A stretch of 64,000 nt of DNA from Luscinia megarhynchos (lineage: Eukaryota > Chordata > Aves > Passeriformes > Turdidae). Each line of letters begins with the position of its first letter. Position 1 is the first letter of the stretch. This document shows, piece after piece, positions 32,480 to 46,993 of this stretch. Where the stretch lies: assembly GCA_034336665.1 (NCBI GenBank), contig CM067568.1, forward strand, positions 13,735,983 to 13,799,982. Direction: 5' to 3'. The position numbers and the translations under genes are program-made. The notes beneath the pieces are model-generated. The model had not been told where the DNA came from, made no database searches, and saw only the letters and a program-made list of their open reading frames with translations.

Positions 32480-35400
32480 CCGCCCCCGACCGAGGGGAGG
32501 GATGCAGGGAGGCGGGGGAAGCGCTGCCCGGCCCAGCGGGGAAAGGGGAGCCTTGACCCTCGCCACAAAGTCCGCTCAGTTTGCAGGGCAGCGCTGCTGG
32601 ATGCAGCCACCGCCCGCTCCTCTCACCTCACCCCGGAGAAACCCTTACTAGAAGCAGCCCTTTGCCCCCTGAGTTCCACCTCCTCGGTCACCCAGGTTCA
32701 CAGGAGACTGGCTTTTTGTGGGTAACTCTGGGGGTTTTGCCATGAACATAAATCTGCCCACCACATCTTCCTCCATCGTGTCCACACAGGTGCTTCCCAA
32801 CCCTTGTAACACTTCCTGTAAAACGCTTTTTCCTCTGGGAAAGGGAAGGCAAAGTGCTCCAGAAGTGAGGGCTGGGTGTATAGCAGAGGGGCTCTGAGCA
32901 AAGTGGCCTCCAAGGCCCTCCAAGGGACTCAGCAGTGATGGACATCTCTGAATTCTCAACAGCAAAGTGCAGGTTGTAGTCTCAAAGAGGAGCACAATGG
33001 GCAGATGTATTGAGCTCTTCACTAAAAACAGCAGTGCACCTCTGCTGTGAAAATAAATTGCAGTGTATTACTTCTTTTCTCGAAACCTCCTGTGCATACA
33101 GGAAAAAAAACTACATTTCTCTTAGCATAAAACTGCATATTTTCATGTCATTTATGTTGCCATTAATTTTCTGCACACATCTAGACGTGTTTATAATACA
33201 AAAACTCACTATTTTTTGACTCCAGTCCTCCCTGTCTCATCTCAGGTCAGACTTGGCAACATTAAGATAAGGGGATTTTGGTCCACAGCAGGAGAAGCCA
33301 AAACATTCCCTGGGAACATAATCTCTTGGAGGCTTTAGGGATCTCTTGGGGAGGAGAGATTGATTCTTTTGTGTTTGAGCTGTCCAAAACCAAAGACTCT
33401 GATCCTTTATTTATATTTTTTTCAAACAAACCTTTCAAAGAAATGCTCAAAATCAGCAGCAACTAATTTCACTCTAGTATACTCAAGTGTCTGAAAAAAT
33501 CCCTAGTATCTTTCTCTTCAGTGCCTAAAAAGTTTCAAGCCTGAAACTGTGATTTCAGCTAGATTGGTTACACTGGTGTAACTCACCTGGAAAATCATGT
33601 TGATGAAGCCAGTGTACAGGGTGACACCTAACCCAGGCAGGCACAGTCACACTTGCATCTACATCAGCAATGGTATCAGGGTCTTCCTTCTTCCTAGAAG
33701 GCACTGAACTTCAAGCAATCCTGTTTCTGAGAGGGCTGAGGGTGGCTAGTTCAGCCCTTCAGACACAGCACGGCATTGAAAGAGCATGGCTGTGAATGAT
33801 GATATAGCTGGAAAAACCTTATATGTCTTATCTCTACAACAGGCATTTCACTTCCTTCCTGAAGAATAGATCTCCCCATCAAATGAGCTGACTCAGAAAG
33901 CAAACAGTTTGTAGGATCTTTACCCAGACTCCTGAGTGTGTGAGAGCCTGGTATTAATGATAAATCTGTAAACATGGACACAGTAAGACACTTATAATAG
34001 AATATGACTAATTTGTCAATTTTCCCTAGCTCAAATGAAGCAATAATAATGCAGAACGCATGGGCAGCCTGACCTATAACTGCTGAAACAATGGGAATGA
34101 GGTCAGGAATGGCCAAGGAAATTTGACCTAAGATGAAATGTATTAGTTACATAACGAGGTAACAGGGGTGCCCAGAGTTTTGGGGAGCAGATTAAAGCTG
34201 ATTCACTGATTTAGTAAGAAGTGCTTGCTCACAATAGCTAATGCTCCGTGGTCTGAAAGGGCAGAACCACAAAGCATGAATGGACTTGATTACAGCCTGT
34301 TTCCACTGGGTGCTCACTGGAGCCTGCTCTGCTCCTCCTCACAGGATTTCCAGCTCCTAGGAATCTGTGGATGGCTTTATAGGAGAACTGCTTATAAGGT
34401 TTTATCCAAAAGCTGAATCTTCACGCTTACAGGGTTGCAGGGTTTTGGAAAAGCCTCACTGTGTCACTAGCAGAGTGGCTGCTTTGCATTTTTACACACA
34501 GAGAAAAATTTCTGCCTTTTCCCAAAAGCTGGTAGCATAATCTATCATTTAAGAATGGTGGCTTGGACCCCTCACCACAGAAAAGAGCAATATGGCACAG
34601 AAATCAGGTATGGAGCACAGCAAAAACAGGGCAGCAAAATGCACAGGAGCTACCCTGCTCATCCTGGCAGGAGGTGGCACAAGCAAACACTGACCCAGAA
34701 AAGGTCTGAAATGTGACCTCGTTGTTCTGCAGGAGCACCAAGGCAAGGAGAGGCCAAAGGTTTTCAGTGGGATGTCAGAAATCTACACAGACCCTGAGGT
34801 GGGAAGGAACTGTGAAGGACAGAGACAACTGGGGAATCAAAACCATAGGAAGAGAGGCATCCCTGTATGCAACAAGAGATAAGGCAATACAGTGATTAAT
34901 TTTTCTCTAAAGCCTGCAAGAGATTTCTCACTTATAGCCTCTCATGCAGACAAAGCCCTCCAGACAGATAATCAGCACCTGAGGATGGAGCACAAATCTG
35001 ACCCTGCTGAAAAGTGGGTCAAGCTGATCACATTTTGCAGGACAGGGCTTTGCCATGTGCAGCTGCCACAAAACCTCTCTCAGTGGCACAGAACAACCAC
35101 GGCAGCACTCACCATGAAGGCTACCAGAGTAGTTTTCAATTACATTTTTCCTCATAATTCCTCATTAAATGAATTCTCCTCCACTGTATTCAGATCCAAA
35201 TGGTGGGGTGAAGTCCAATGTTTCCTCAGTCCTTTGCTGGAGTAGCCCCAGGAACATCAAGCAGCTTCAGAAGAGACCACCAGTCTATTCCTCTCTCCCA
35301 GCTGCTAGCTCAGAGGTGGCTCTGCTCTAGTTTTCAGACAGTTTCTAGATTTTTCTTCAAAGCAGTAACTTGACAGCAGAGTTTGCAATCAAACTTGGGG

Positions 35401-38400
35401 GTACACATTTGTAGATAAATGCTCTGGTGATTTTTAGGCTGAGAAGTGTTAAAATCAAGCTGTTACACCTGCAGATCTTCCACTCCCTAGAGAGCCACAA
35501 AGTAAAGGGATGCTTTTTGTTCTCTGAAACACAACAACATAAACCTTCTGGCTGCCTCTCCTCTTCCTCCCACTCTGAGAAAGTTTGCTCTCTGTGGGTC
35601 AAATATGTAGGGACTCAGCTAACCTGGCACATCTTTCTAGCATGGCACAAGTTGTGTATTTACCAGCACTCTGAGGAAGCTGGTTTGGGAGGGGAAAAAG
35701 AAGGTGGAAAAAAGAAAAATCAATGTAGTACAGGGGTTCTGCCCTGGGGGAGAGATAGAGTTCGAGGAGGATTTTGTTGAACTGGTGAGGCAAGAAGCAT
35801 GGAAAAGCAGGTTGAGAATGTTCTGTAAGGATACTAATCTTCTGCTGAAATATAAGATTATCTACCTGAATGTAGAAAGACTGAAGGAGACAATCAGTCA
35901 GCCCTCTCAATCCCATCAAGGTCATCAGTGGGAATTACCTGATCTCCCCATGTGATAGCAGAAAGTGCTCTAATGTAATAAGGCAATTTCACAACATCAC
36001 TTCTGAGATGCAAACTCCCTTGGACTTTATTTGGCCCAGGCACCTGCCTTTCTAAGCAGGACCATTTGTCTGAGGCAAAGGGGCCACTTGAAACTTTTCC
36101 AGAAAATGGTATGAAGTGGAAACTGCCTGAACAAAACAGGTTTAATACGACTTAGTACCAAGTCTGCTTTAATCATAATTAATTTCTCCAGAGCACACAA
36201 CTGAAAATTCTAATCACAGCCCTCTGCCTTTCTGTTAATTAACTGCTGCAGACAAGTCATGTCTTAAGAATCTCACAGTGCTTAGACAACCCCTGTGGAA
36301 GTTACAGGGAAAGTGAAGATAAACATCATGCAGGCCTCTGCACAGTTTGTTTTCCACTATAGGTTTTACAGATCTTCCCCATATTCCAATTTAATTTTTT
36401 CAATGTCTTTTTATATTGATGCCCAAAAAACTGCTGGTCTGAAAATCTGGCTCATTTTCTTCATTGATTTTTAATATTTATAAAGCATGTATTGTCACGA
36501 CACTTAAGCAACAGCATTCACTTCCAATCACTTTCTAACTTTCATTCTCTCAACCTTTGACTTCTCCCACCTAAACGAGGTAACCTGGCATTGTGGCATT
36601 TAGCTAAATGCAGGGAGTTAAAAAGCTCCAAATCCAAAGCTTTTCAAATTTCCAAAGAAATGTATGGGTCTGAAATTCCTGTCTTTTTACAGAGAATTTG
36701 TCCATTTTCTCCCTTCTTCTGTGAGCCACAGTTCTCCCAACAAACACTTTCCAGAGCAATTCACCCAGCCTTTCACCAGCATGAGGCTGTGACAGTGTCA
36801 CACCCTGAACCCAGGGTGACATCTGAGACATGCCTGGATGTCTCAGTCCCTGAGAAGGGAAGCTCATCCCCATGGGGGTGGATTAGCTACCAGTTAACAA
36901 TTCGTGCTGCTGAATGGTTGTCGATTAATAAAGCATTTCATTCATAACCAGTTAACATGCAACAAAAGGAAAAGGAGGATTTAAATTATGCAGTTATTTG
37001 AAACATTTACAAATATCTTTTTCCAATGAAAAGTGCAAGAACCAATGAGGTAAATTACCCTCATGACTCAGCCAGCTGTAGCATCAACAGCCTTCAAGCA
37101 CACTTATTTTGAAAAGCCAGAGCTGCTGTGTAAACCTACTGAAGCACATCCAGCCAACAGGCCATTCACTGTTTGTATATTTGCTTTGGACTGTTTAAAG
37201 AAGTAATATTAGCCCTTTCATCTGAGGCAGGAAATATTTTTCATTTCATGAAAGCTAAATAAAATCACGAGTGACATGAGTTACTTGCTGCTCTGAGCAA
37301 ATAAAGTGTAGTTTTTCCTAACAACACCTTTGTAAACTCTTTACAAAAGGTTAGTTTAAATGCTGCTGGGACAATGGACAAACCAGGCTCTGATTTGTTT
37401 TTTCTAGGGAAAATAATATCACAGAATTAATATCAATAATTTCAAACCAAAGTGTAGTCTGGCTGGGAACCAAAGTCCTGAAAGAGATCTTTGCTCCAAT
37501 TGCTCTGAAGTTACTGGGTACAGAAGTGCCAAATACAACTTTCTTTTATTTCTTTATCTGTCTAGGGTTGGTCAAGTCACCTTAAGTTAAATGTGGTCCC
37601 CCCACCAGCCAGCAAAAATTTCCTGTGTTACTAGAGCAAACAGCCAGAAACATCAAGAAGGGATAAGGAAAACCAAGTGGAAAAGCTCAACCAACTGATC
37701 TACCTGCTGCCTGGAAATACAGTGCAGCCTGGAGAGGACAAGGAATTACTGCACTGAGCCTTGCAGATGCTGCTCTGCTCAGGCTCACACCCCTGCAGCT
37801 CAGGCAGGGCTGAAGGGGAGCTCACAGCTGGTTTCACAGCAGTGTGAGCCAGGTCACAGCTCTGCACTGCACCCATCCTGGCTGTCAGCCTCAGAGCCCT
37901 GGCACGGGTGGGGAGGCTGAGGAGCTGCTTGTGCTGATGGCTCTGCACCAGGTACAAAATACCCAGCCTGAAAATGAAACACAAAGCATCCAAAAAGAGA
38001 AGAGTGTGCAAGAGCCTAAGCTAACCTCAGCTACCACCACTGAAAACAGCCTCTCACAGCGTTCAGGGCTTACTTTTGACCAGGTGCTGATACTTCTCCA
38101 TCCCTTAAGTACAAAGTGCAGTAGAAGTGGACTGCATCCATTGAGGAACCACCCTGGTACCATTATTTCTACTGCATTATCATTACAAAACCTCAGGAAT
38201 TATCCAATGCTTTCACATCACAGACAAACACAAAGCAAAATAGTCAAATGCATAAATAAGCCTGCTGATAAGAGCAGTCACAGAGTGTTTGTTAACCCCA
38301 GCCTATTGGCCTAATTAGTAGAACAGCAGCATATTGTGTATTCAGAGTGAGGTAGAGCAGCCAACAAAGGAGAAAGCTTTGTACTCTCTAATGATATGAG

Positions 38401-41400
38401 TAAGCAGAGCTCAGAAAGCGATTCAGCAGACTTTGATCCACTCAGGAAAGAGAACAAGAGCTCTCCAGGTACATCTGACACAGCCTTACCATGGGCTGGA
38501 GCCAGTAACCAGCCTCTGCCATACTGACACTCATTTAGAAAGTGTGTCCAATATTAGAGTTGATGAATGTAAGAAGCAGGCAGACTGTATGCCATGTGTT
38601 TCACACACCCTAAACATAGCCTAGCCAAGGGAAATCAAGAGATGGCTCCAAGGCCCAAACATGGAAGATATTGGGTTTGCCTGTTACAGCAGGTTTTTTG
38701 TGTTTTCCACCCCATGCTGAAGATGATCAGCCTTTCTGAGACAGAGGACATGGTCAGATTGTTCATTCCTAGCCAGTCTGTTAAAGTCTGAAGTCCTGAA
38801 ATCACACAGCAGCACAGATGACAGAGGGCAGCCTCTGGTCTAGACACTGCCCATTGACCAGTATGAGCAACATAAATTCAATCACAGTCACTTTTTGCTC
38901 CAGGGATGAAAACCAGCAATGTAAACCCATCAATTCACAGCAGCAACTTTAAACACACTGACAGTTGTAAAATGTCCAGCCTCAGAGCTGTGAAACACAT
39001 CATCATTTCCAAGACTGGCAAAAGCTGTTCATCTTGCCACGTTCTCATGACTGATGTTTTTCCCCTCTGAATTTGTCTTATCTTATTAGATTTTAGCTCC
39101 CATTATAGTTAGGACAATTTTGTATTGGGGCAAAATTAATTAGTTTGGATCAAAGTAAGGCTCCTTGAAATGTAACACTAATGAGTCTCATCTGTCTGAT
39201 TAGAGAGCTTTGCTTTTAGGAACACTAGGTACAAAATTTTATTTTAGAGAAATAAAACATTATAGGGTTATTTAAGGTTGAAAGCATTAGCTAAACAGTA
39301 ACCAGGATCATGGATAAAATATTAGGGTGGCAAACTGTGAGCAGACTTACCAGTGACAAGAGGATGCAAGTGTAGACCAAAACAGGCTAATGAGGATTTG
39401 TCAAAGAGGTGCAAGCAGAGCTCAGTGCAATTCACAACAATATATTTAGTGAACTGACACTGTGCCTCCCATCTATTTACAATTATTTTTACTAAATATT
39501 GGATTGGAAAAGACTACCAATTTTTAGAAAAAAAGGATGGGAAAAAAGTTCATTTTAAAATCTGATTTTAGTCAAGAACAAGTTGTGTTTAATCAATGTT
39601 GGCTTTGATTGATGTGAGAATTACTCCAGAGAACAAAGGGGATTAAGTAGTTTGGGGATTTCTCATTTTTATTAAGCTTCTTCATTTCACCCACTTTCTC
39701 TTACCCCATTAGTACCATTAAAAAAATACAAACTAGAATTAACTTCCCGAAAGACAGGGACAAATTCACCTGAGAAACCACATGGTAAATGTATTTCTCA
39801 GAGATTTTCTGGTAAATCTGGCATAGCACACCATAAATGACATCTGCACAACCATGTGCTGGGTCATTTGTGAATGACAAACACATGACATAAGCACATG
39901 CAGTAGAATATAAGGGAACTGCCTTCCCCAAAGGGACACCTCCCTCCACAAACCTCTCCAGCACAGACACAGGCCAGGAATGAAGACGTGGTGCTTGGAG
40001 AAGGCAGGTCCCAGCTGCTGGCAGAATCAGCTCTGTTGAGAGGAGGCAGGAAGCCCACGATTGGACAAGATATGCTTTTACACAATGTCTGTGGCCAAAG
40101 AAAACACTGTAAATTTGTGAGTGTGCTCTCAAAGCTGCCCAGGCAGGCACTGAGCAGTACAGCTGAGCAGGCACCACATCTGGCTGCTGGAAAACCATCC
40201 AGACCTGCTGCAGAATCACATCGAGGCACCGAGGGCTTGCACAGCTCTAGGCAGTTAACAAAACCTTTGGATAAACCAAGAACTGAATTAGAACCTCTTT
40301 TGCCTCTTTCCTCTGTAATGATAAGGTTTCAACTCAAACATTACCACTTTCTGTTAAATTACCTTGACCTGCAACAGGCAACACTGAAACGATGTTTTTA
40401 TCCTTTTGCAACACTGGAATTCAAATTTTAAAATACTGATTTCAAACACCCACATGTCATCTTCTTCTCATGCCACGAATACTGCACCTGTGCATAATGT
40501 TCCTCCTGCCAGCCTTCTGCATTAAGTCAACAACAACAACAACAAAGACCACTGTGCCTGTTATTCATAAGCTTTTTATTATCTCATGGAAGAAGCAAAT
40601 GGACCCATGTGTGGGAAGGAAGACCTTTGTTTAATTTAATTATATTTACTTCTTTCAAGTCTAAGTAAACTCAGGGATCAGCAGATCAGAATTGGTTAAT
40701 TAAATCATGATAGCATTTCCTTTACCCTGTGTGGGGAATCACATCATGCTGCGTCACATTCAGCAGCAACAAAGCACCCTCAACCTTTACACTGTGGACA
40801 AGAAATGAGTCTGCCTCCCAGATGGCACTGCAGTATTTAGAGCTCTCCTAATGCAAAAGATGACAGCTGTGGAGTGGCAGTGTGGTTCTTTTCAATACTT
40901 CCATCGTGGGGGTTGACTCCAGGCTCTGTTGGTTAAAGTTAGTGATAAAGCTGCAATAAAAGATCTGGTTCTGATCCTTATGTTCATCACTGAGTGCTGG
41001 ACAAGAGGGAAGTGAGCAGGATGGGCTCAAAAGTCATGTGCATAGACACACTGCTGGATGCTGCCCTCACCCAGCTGCTCTGGTGTCCAGAAAGGCTGGA
41101 GAAGCAGGAAAGCTGCAAGAAGTTTGACTCTCAGGGTTACCCCTGGCTGCTCTTGCTTGTGTTCATAAGCACATGGACGGTGCAGGAATTGGTCTGGACA
41201 ACTCTGACCCCTCTCCAGAACAACTCAATGCCAGTTTATTTTGCATCTATCTCCCATCTTCTTTTCAGAGTTGTGAGAACCTCTCCAATAAGGGAAGAAG
41301 GAAAAGGACAAATCTTTCCTTCATTTGGGTTTGGGACTTCCCCATGAGAGCAGCTCACACAATGCAGTGCCAATACATTTATGTCTCTCAAAGACTTTCC

Positions 41401-44400
41401 TTGTACCTACATCATGTCACTCATAGCCAATGTCTACTCATAAATGTCTCCTATCTACTAACCTCACAAAACCAGGGTCCTCCCCTTGCTCTTCCATATT
41501 TTGTCCATTCATTTTTCTCTTACCTATTATTCCAGCCTTTTCTGTCCATTACTGCTCTTCCTTCCATTCAGCCACTGTAATGGCTTCCTCCAAAATGACA
41601 AAAAGGAGTAATTTTGCAGTTTATTTTTTTATTCCCACCTAATCTGAAGTGTTTGTCCCCTTCTTTTCTACTCTCTTAACTTATTAAATCAAAATCTTTA
41701 CTAATCAGGCTGGCATAAACTCAAAATGTTTCTGTGTCCAGACTCTCCACCTGACTAATGAGGAAACTCTCTGATGTAGAATAAAAGAGTTTGTGCACTA
41801 CAAAGAAGTTTTAATGGAAAATGAAACCTTCTAACATCACTGGCTAATTATAATGCAGCACTGTGGCTGTATTGCAGGGCAGGATAAAAGTGTGCACGTA
41901 TTTCCTGTGTGTTTCAATATCCTCCTATTGACAGAAGATAGGGTGATTGGTCTACTACTGGAGGCCAGGAAATTATTTTTCTGATTTCATTGGAATAATT
42001 GACATAAGCATTTCCTTTCTATGTAAGGTTAACAGATGGCTTGTTAAAGTTACATCTTCTTTAAACAGAGCTGTCACCAAAAATTATATACATGACAACA
42101 AAAATAATATTGATACAAACTCACTGCAAAATTAAAATGAAGTTTGCATAACCTTAAGCACAGAATAAATAACTGTCACTATTGCAACACAGAATACCAA
42201 GGTGCATTTGCTCTTCTAAGATTTCCTTGGAAACTGGATGAAGGGACATAAATTGGGGAAGTGTCAACATGGGACTTAAGTTACCATGGGCACAAAGATG
42301 CAGCCAGTCACTGTGCCTGTGCCAGGAGCAGGATGCAGGCTGCTGCAGACCAGCAGGCAACACAAGAATCAGCAGGACTCTGCTTTCACATCTTGCCTCT
42401 GTCACACTCAAAACCTATGCCAGGCTTGCAATACCTGACTGCCTCACCTCCATCATGATTTGGCTCCCTGATGCCTCACCCAGCCAGCAAAAAACAAGAT
42501 GGGAGAGTGGGTGAATTAAAGAAAGAAATTTTTAAAAAATCCATCAATACTCATCAGACCACCTGCTGTGGTTTTTAAGATCTCATGTTCACTTTAAGCT
42601 TGTCTCATTTCCATAAGAGCAGGAGAAACTGCAGAGGAAATTCAGCTTTAAAAACAGAAAATGTGATCAGTGTTAAACTATTGACAGGATAGCACATCAG
42701 CTACTCCACCTGGAGAGATCTAGAATGCTAACATAATTACTGATATGTAATACCTTTCTCCTTCAACATCACCCTTATTATTAATCCTCTTTGTCTGGAT
42801 TCTTCCAGGTTTTTCCCTATTTTCCTTCTTTTCCAATATCTCTTCTTCATGTTTTTTCTTTCTCTACTGTTACTGCCTTCTCTTCACAGCCTCCTACCAC
42901 TGTTACCTTCTCTTTGCAAGCTGTTTCCCAGTAGCCTTTGTATGAAATTCAGCTCTCAGACTTTCCTGAGCCATCACTAAGACATGCAAGCTCACATGCA
43001 ATGACCTGGGAGAAAGAAAAAGTGGAACCCTACTGGGTTTTCCCTGGGTTCATTCATTTTCTCCACAGAAACAACTCAGGAAGCAAACCCGTTCTCTTAC
43101 ACATCTTAGATGTCAGCTCCTTGCATTATAAAACCAGGTTCTTTTTGCAAAAGTGAATCAGGGAGGGAAACAAAAGGAGGTGTAGGAGCAGTATTTCCCA
43201 CTGCAGAACCTCTGTTGATAGCTGTTGGCAATAACCTGGTTTGTTTTGCCACACTGGTGATGTCGGGTTCGCTCAGCTCACGCCCTGTTGGCTCTGACTG
43301 AAGGGCTTTGCTCACTGCAGGGCTGGCACACGTGGCTGCCTGGCCTTGCCTTCACATCAGGGGGTCTTGGGAAATTGTATAACATCACAGCAGACTGCTC
43401 CTTGCCCCAGGTGTATCAGGTTCTTCCTTTCTCACTGACTTTGGCAGAGCACGTGAATTTCATCCTCATCGCCAACAAAGCACAAAGTAAACAGCGAGCA
43501 CTGAAAAAGGACTTTTGGTTCTGAGGGGGATAAAAGGATACATTAGGGAACTGCTGTGACCAAAAGATTCTGCTGTAGAAAAAAAAAAAAACAAATTCTC
43601 CAATGAAAAAAACTGCTGCTTTTGTAACTCCCAGTAGCAGCCAAAATAAAGGTAGTGAGAAAGGACACAGATTTTCCAAACAAAACCAATGTAACACCTC
43701 CATACCTTTTAATGCAAATATAATAAGCTATTAAGATACTTCATTAGGAATAAAGATTTTATCTTACTATTTCTTTTGGGTTCAGCTTAGTTTCAGTGAC
43801 AGGTGTTCATAACTGTGCAGTTTCATCCTACAGAGGACTCACACAGCACTTAGACAAAATATGGACTAAAAAAGCAGTGACAGAAAATTGAGCAAGCAGA
43901 GTGACATGGATATGGAGAAGCCCAGAAAATAGCTTTTTAGGTTTCATGATTTAACCTACAAGAAAGGACAAATTTGCATCATAAATATTGGGCAAGCATT
44001 ATATCAGCAACCACCTCCTTGCACTGCCAAAGGAGCAGATAAAGCATTCCAATGCCACTGGTTTTTTTCCCACATTCCAAATCACTTTGGTTTTGTGGTG
44101 CTTTGTCCCACCAGGAAAAAGTTACTGTGTGGGATAAAGATGCCAAATGTGCATTAAAGTCAAGCTAACAGAATGTTAGAATCCTATCTTTGAATGAAAT
44201 TATTATATGGATTATTAACAGTAATTTAAAATAAGGCCTTCCAGTCTGCTTTCTGCCTCAATTTTCTAGGACTGTTCTCATGCCACAAGTCACATCCATC
44301 TCTGTCCAAGCAGGACTGAGTTCCTGCTGCTTTAGTTCAATGCTTCAGATACCCACTTTTTGTTCAGAGCAGCAACAAGTACTTTTCATTTCTCCCCAAA

Positions 44401-45480
44401 GGAGTTAATCCGATCTTTGGTCTGGAAGAAAGCTGCTAATCTGCTTATAAACAGACAGATAGCCAATCTGAATCAACTGGCCTAGAGAACTCAGGCTTGC
44501 CAGTGGGTGTCAAAATAGGTCTAGGAGAGTAAATTTTAAAAAATACCAAACTCAAAACCCAAACATCTCCCTCCCTGCCCCTCCCCAGAAAAACCCCAAC
44601 CCCACCAAAACCCCAAACACATGCTGCTCATGAAGCACAGGCCAAGGGAGGTCCCTGCTGGCAGAATGATGAAACACATCTGCACCAATTCCAAACACAT
44701 CATCCACCTACTCCCACAAATGCTTTCTTCCCTCTCTGAACCCCACAAACACGGCACAGTCACCTTGCACTCACCCTGGCACCAGCCTCTCACTCCCCAA
44801 GGGGTGGGCTAAGAGGGAATCCCAGTCTCCACTTCACCCTGGTTATCAAGGATAAAAATTCCCAGCATACCTGAATTATCATCCTGCTGAATCAAGGCTG
44901 ATTGACCATTCCTGCAGCTCCTTCTGTTGCAGATGAGCACGAGGATAGGACCCACCTGGGTTCCCACATGTCCCACTGACATCAGTCATTTTTTCTGTTG
45001 CATGATAGGCACCAGATACCAGTAACACTTAACAGTTCACCAGCCAACACTGGATATTGGTGTATTGAAAAGGAGAAGGAACAAAATTAAATGACAGATC
45101 CAGTCTCAGCTTTTTTTTTTATATTACATTATACAGCTACTGCAGAATTTCAACAGTGACAAATTTTAGGAGATGCACACCAGAAATAATTGCTCACTAT
45201 GGTGGAAGACATTTATGATACAGCTGGGGACAAACTAAGCCCCAAAAAAGTTTATGGGATGAGACACATGTTAACTTCTAGACCATAAAAATGACTATGG
45301 AAAAAAAGCAAGAGCTAAAATAAATATCCAGTGAAGGAAAACGTATTTTACAGCACACAGACATTATGAAGAGGTTTGATTTTCCTCTTACAACTGACAC
45401 ACTTAAGAGTAACAGGCATTTCCAGTGGCTCAGAAAACAAATTTAATTGACACTAGAATGAAGGAAAGCACATAGTTTTT
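32480..45480. other. TPH1-SAAL1 intergenic region, no recognised gene
   Basis: About 13 kb of mostly AT-rich sequence. I compared the open frames with families I know and recognised none. The longest, 172 codons at 39701-40219 on the minus strand, has no motif I can name. There is a (CAA)6 run at 40528-40545. I found no CR1 copy and no MRGPR-like intronless receptor gene, which occur nearby in mammals. Unrecognised non-coding RNAs or enhancers are possible. Confidence 0.6.
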
Positions 45481-45492
45481 TTTTAAAAAAGC

Positions 45493-45498
45493 TTTATT
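45493..45498 (-). terminator. Probable SAAL1 polyadenylation signal (AATAAA)
   Basis: The minus strand reads GTAATAAAGC. It is the first AATAAA I found downstream of the SAAL1 stop, giving a 3'UTR of about 1.5 kb (45475-46993). No competing signal was noticed between. Confidence 0.55.
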
Positions 45499-46993
45499 AC
45501 AAATCTGTAGGTTTAAGAAAATATCCCAAAACTGTCAAGTAGTATGAAAAATGCTGTTATCTGATTCACAGTCACCAGTTTTCTCCAACAAACATAGCAT
45601 ACAAAAATTGATATAAACCACGGCAATTCTTTTTGGCGACACAAGTTCAGGTATTTGCAGTTCCAGATTCCCTGCTGACAACTAAGATGCTGCTGGCAGG
45701 GGGTGATTGAATGCACTGGTTTTGAAAACTGGAGGTTGGGATGGAAAGGTTATATATACATATCCACATACTGTATTTTACCACTGTATTTGTCCAGGTA
45801 ACTCTGGTGACACAACATGGCCCAGCACAACACTGAAGTCTGTAAAACCTGGAGAGCCAGGGAATGTGTGTATGTGACATTAAGTTATTCTCTATGCTCT
45901 GGTTCCCATTTGCTTTTACATCTCAAACCTAATAAAGACCAGTTGTTTTCCACTCTCATTTACAGAAACAGGGAAGTTGATGTACTGCTGTGCTGTCTCT
46001 TCAGACTCAGAATGTCAGGTGCACTGCATGCAGACACAGGATCTAAAAATGCAATGCAGTTAAAATACCACATAATTAAAGTGGGAGTTTTAGGAGATTA
46101 TACTCTGAATTTCCTTAAAGTGACCTAGAACCCTAAGCTCCCCCATAGAAAACATGGCATTTCTCATGCCATTCTGAGATAATTCATACAACAAATCAAG
46201 AAGGAAAGAATTGATATGTTACACTCCTAAAGTGAAGTACAGACTGCTGCAAAACACTCCTAAGGTCTGCAAGCATACCAGGGATTGAATCCAAAGCTGC
46301 CCTGCAACTCTTAACTGTGGGTAGTTACCTGCAACGGCTGGAAGCTGCAGCACAGACCATTGGTAACAATATTCTCAAATCCTTTGAACTGCACAGGACT
46401 GAGACACCAGCTCAGAGCTGCAGTAAAGATGAGGCTTCAGTAGAAGTGTGAAGATTTGAAAGGAGCAGAATGAAACATTTCTGTTACAGCACCTGCTCAA
46501 AGTATTGATATGATCTAAAAAAATCCCCAAACAACTCTATAATTTAACTGTTTTTATCAGATGCTTGAGGGGGATTTCTATTAAGCAATCCTCCTTTTGT
46601 CAACAGCAACTTGAAAGAAACCAGCACCATGTTAAATAACTACTCAGAGTATTTCATTCATTTTGCTGTTTCAACTTCAGTTGAAAAGCACAGAATTGAG
46701 AGTTATTCAAAGAAAACTACTCTGCAGGAGAGCAATTAGAAATCAACAGTCTCTCAGTACCAAAGCAAACAGGATGGAAGATGCAGAAGTGATTTACAGT
46801 CATTTCCTTTCCCTTGCAGAACTAGGTTAACCCTAGGTTAATCAGGGCTACCCAGAACATTTCTTAAAAGCCACCTGCTGGTAAAGAGGTTGCCTCATTC
46901 TCCTGCATTTACTGAAAACTTGATTTCTGAAACACTGTCATGAAACAGTGGAAAATCTTCATTCCAAGGAAGGAAAATATTTCATGTACATTC

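Noticed and set aside
31644..32651. 335-codon plus frame, proline/serine/cysteine-rich
   Set aside because: It is the translation of the minisatellite beside TPH1 exon 1; all three frames give the same kind of low-complexity peptide.
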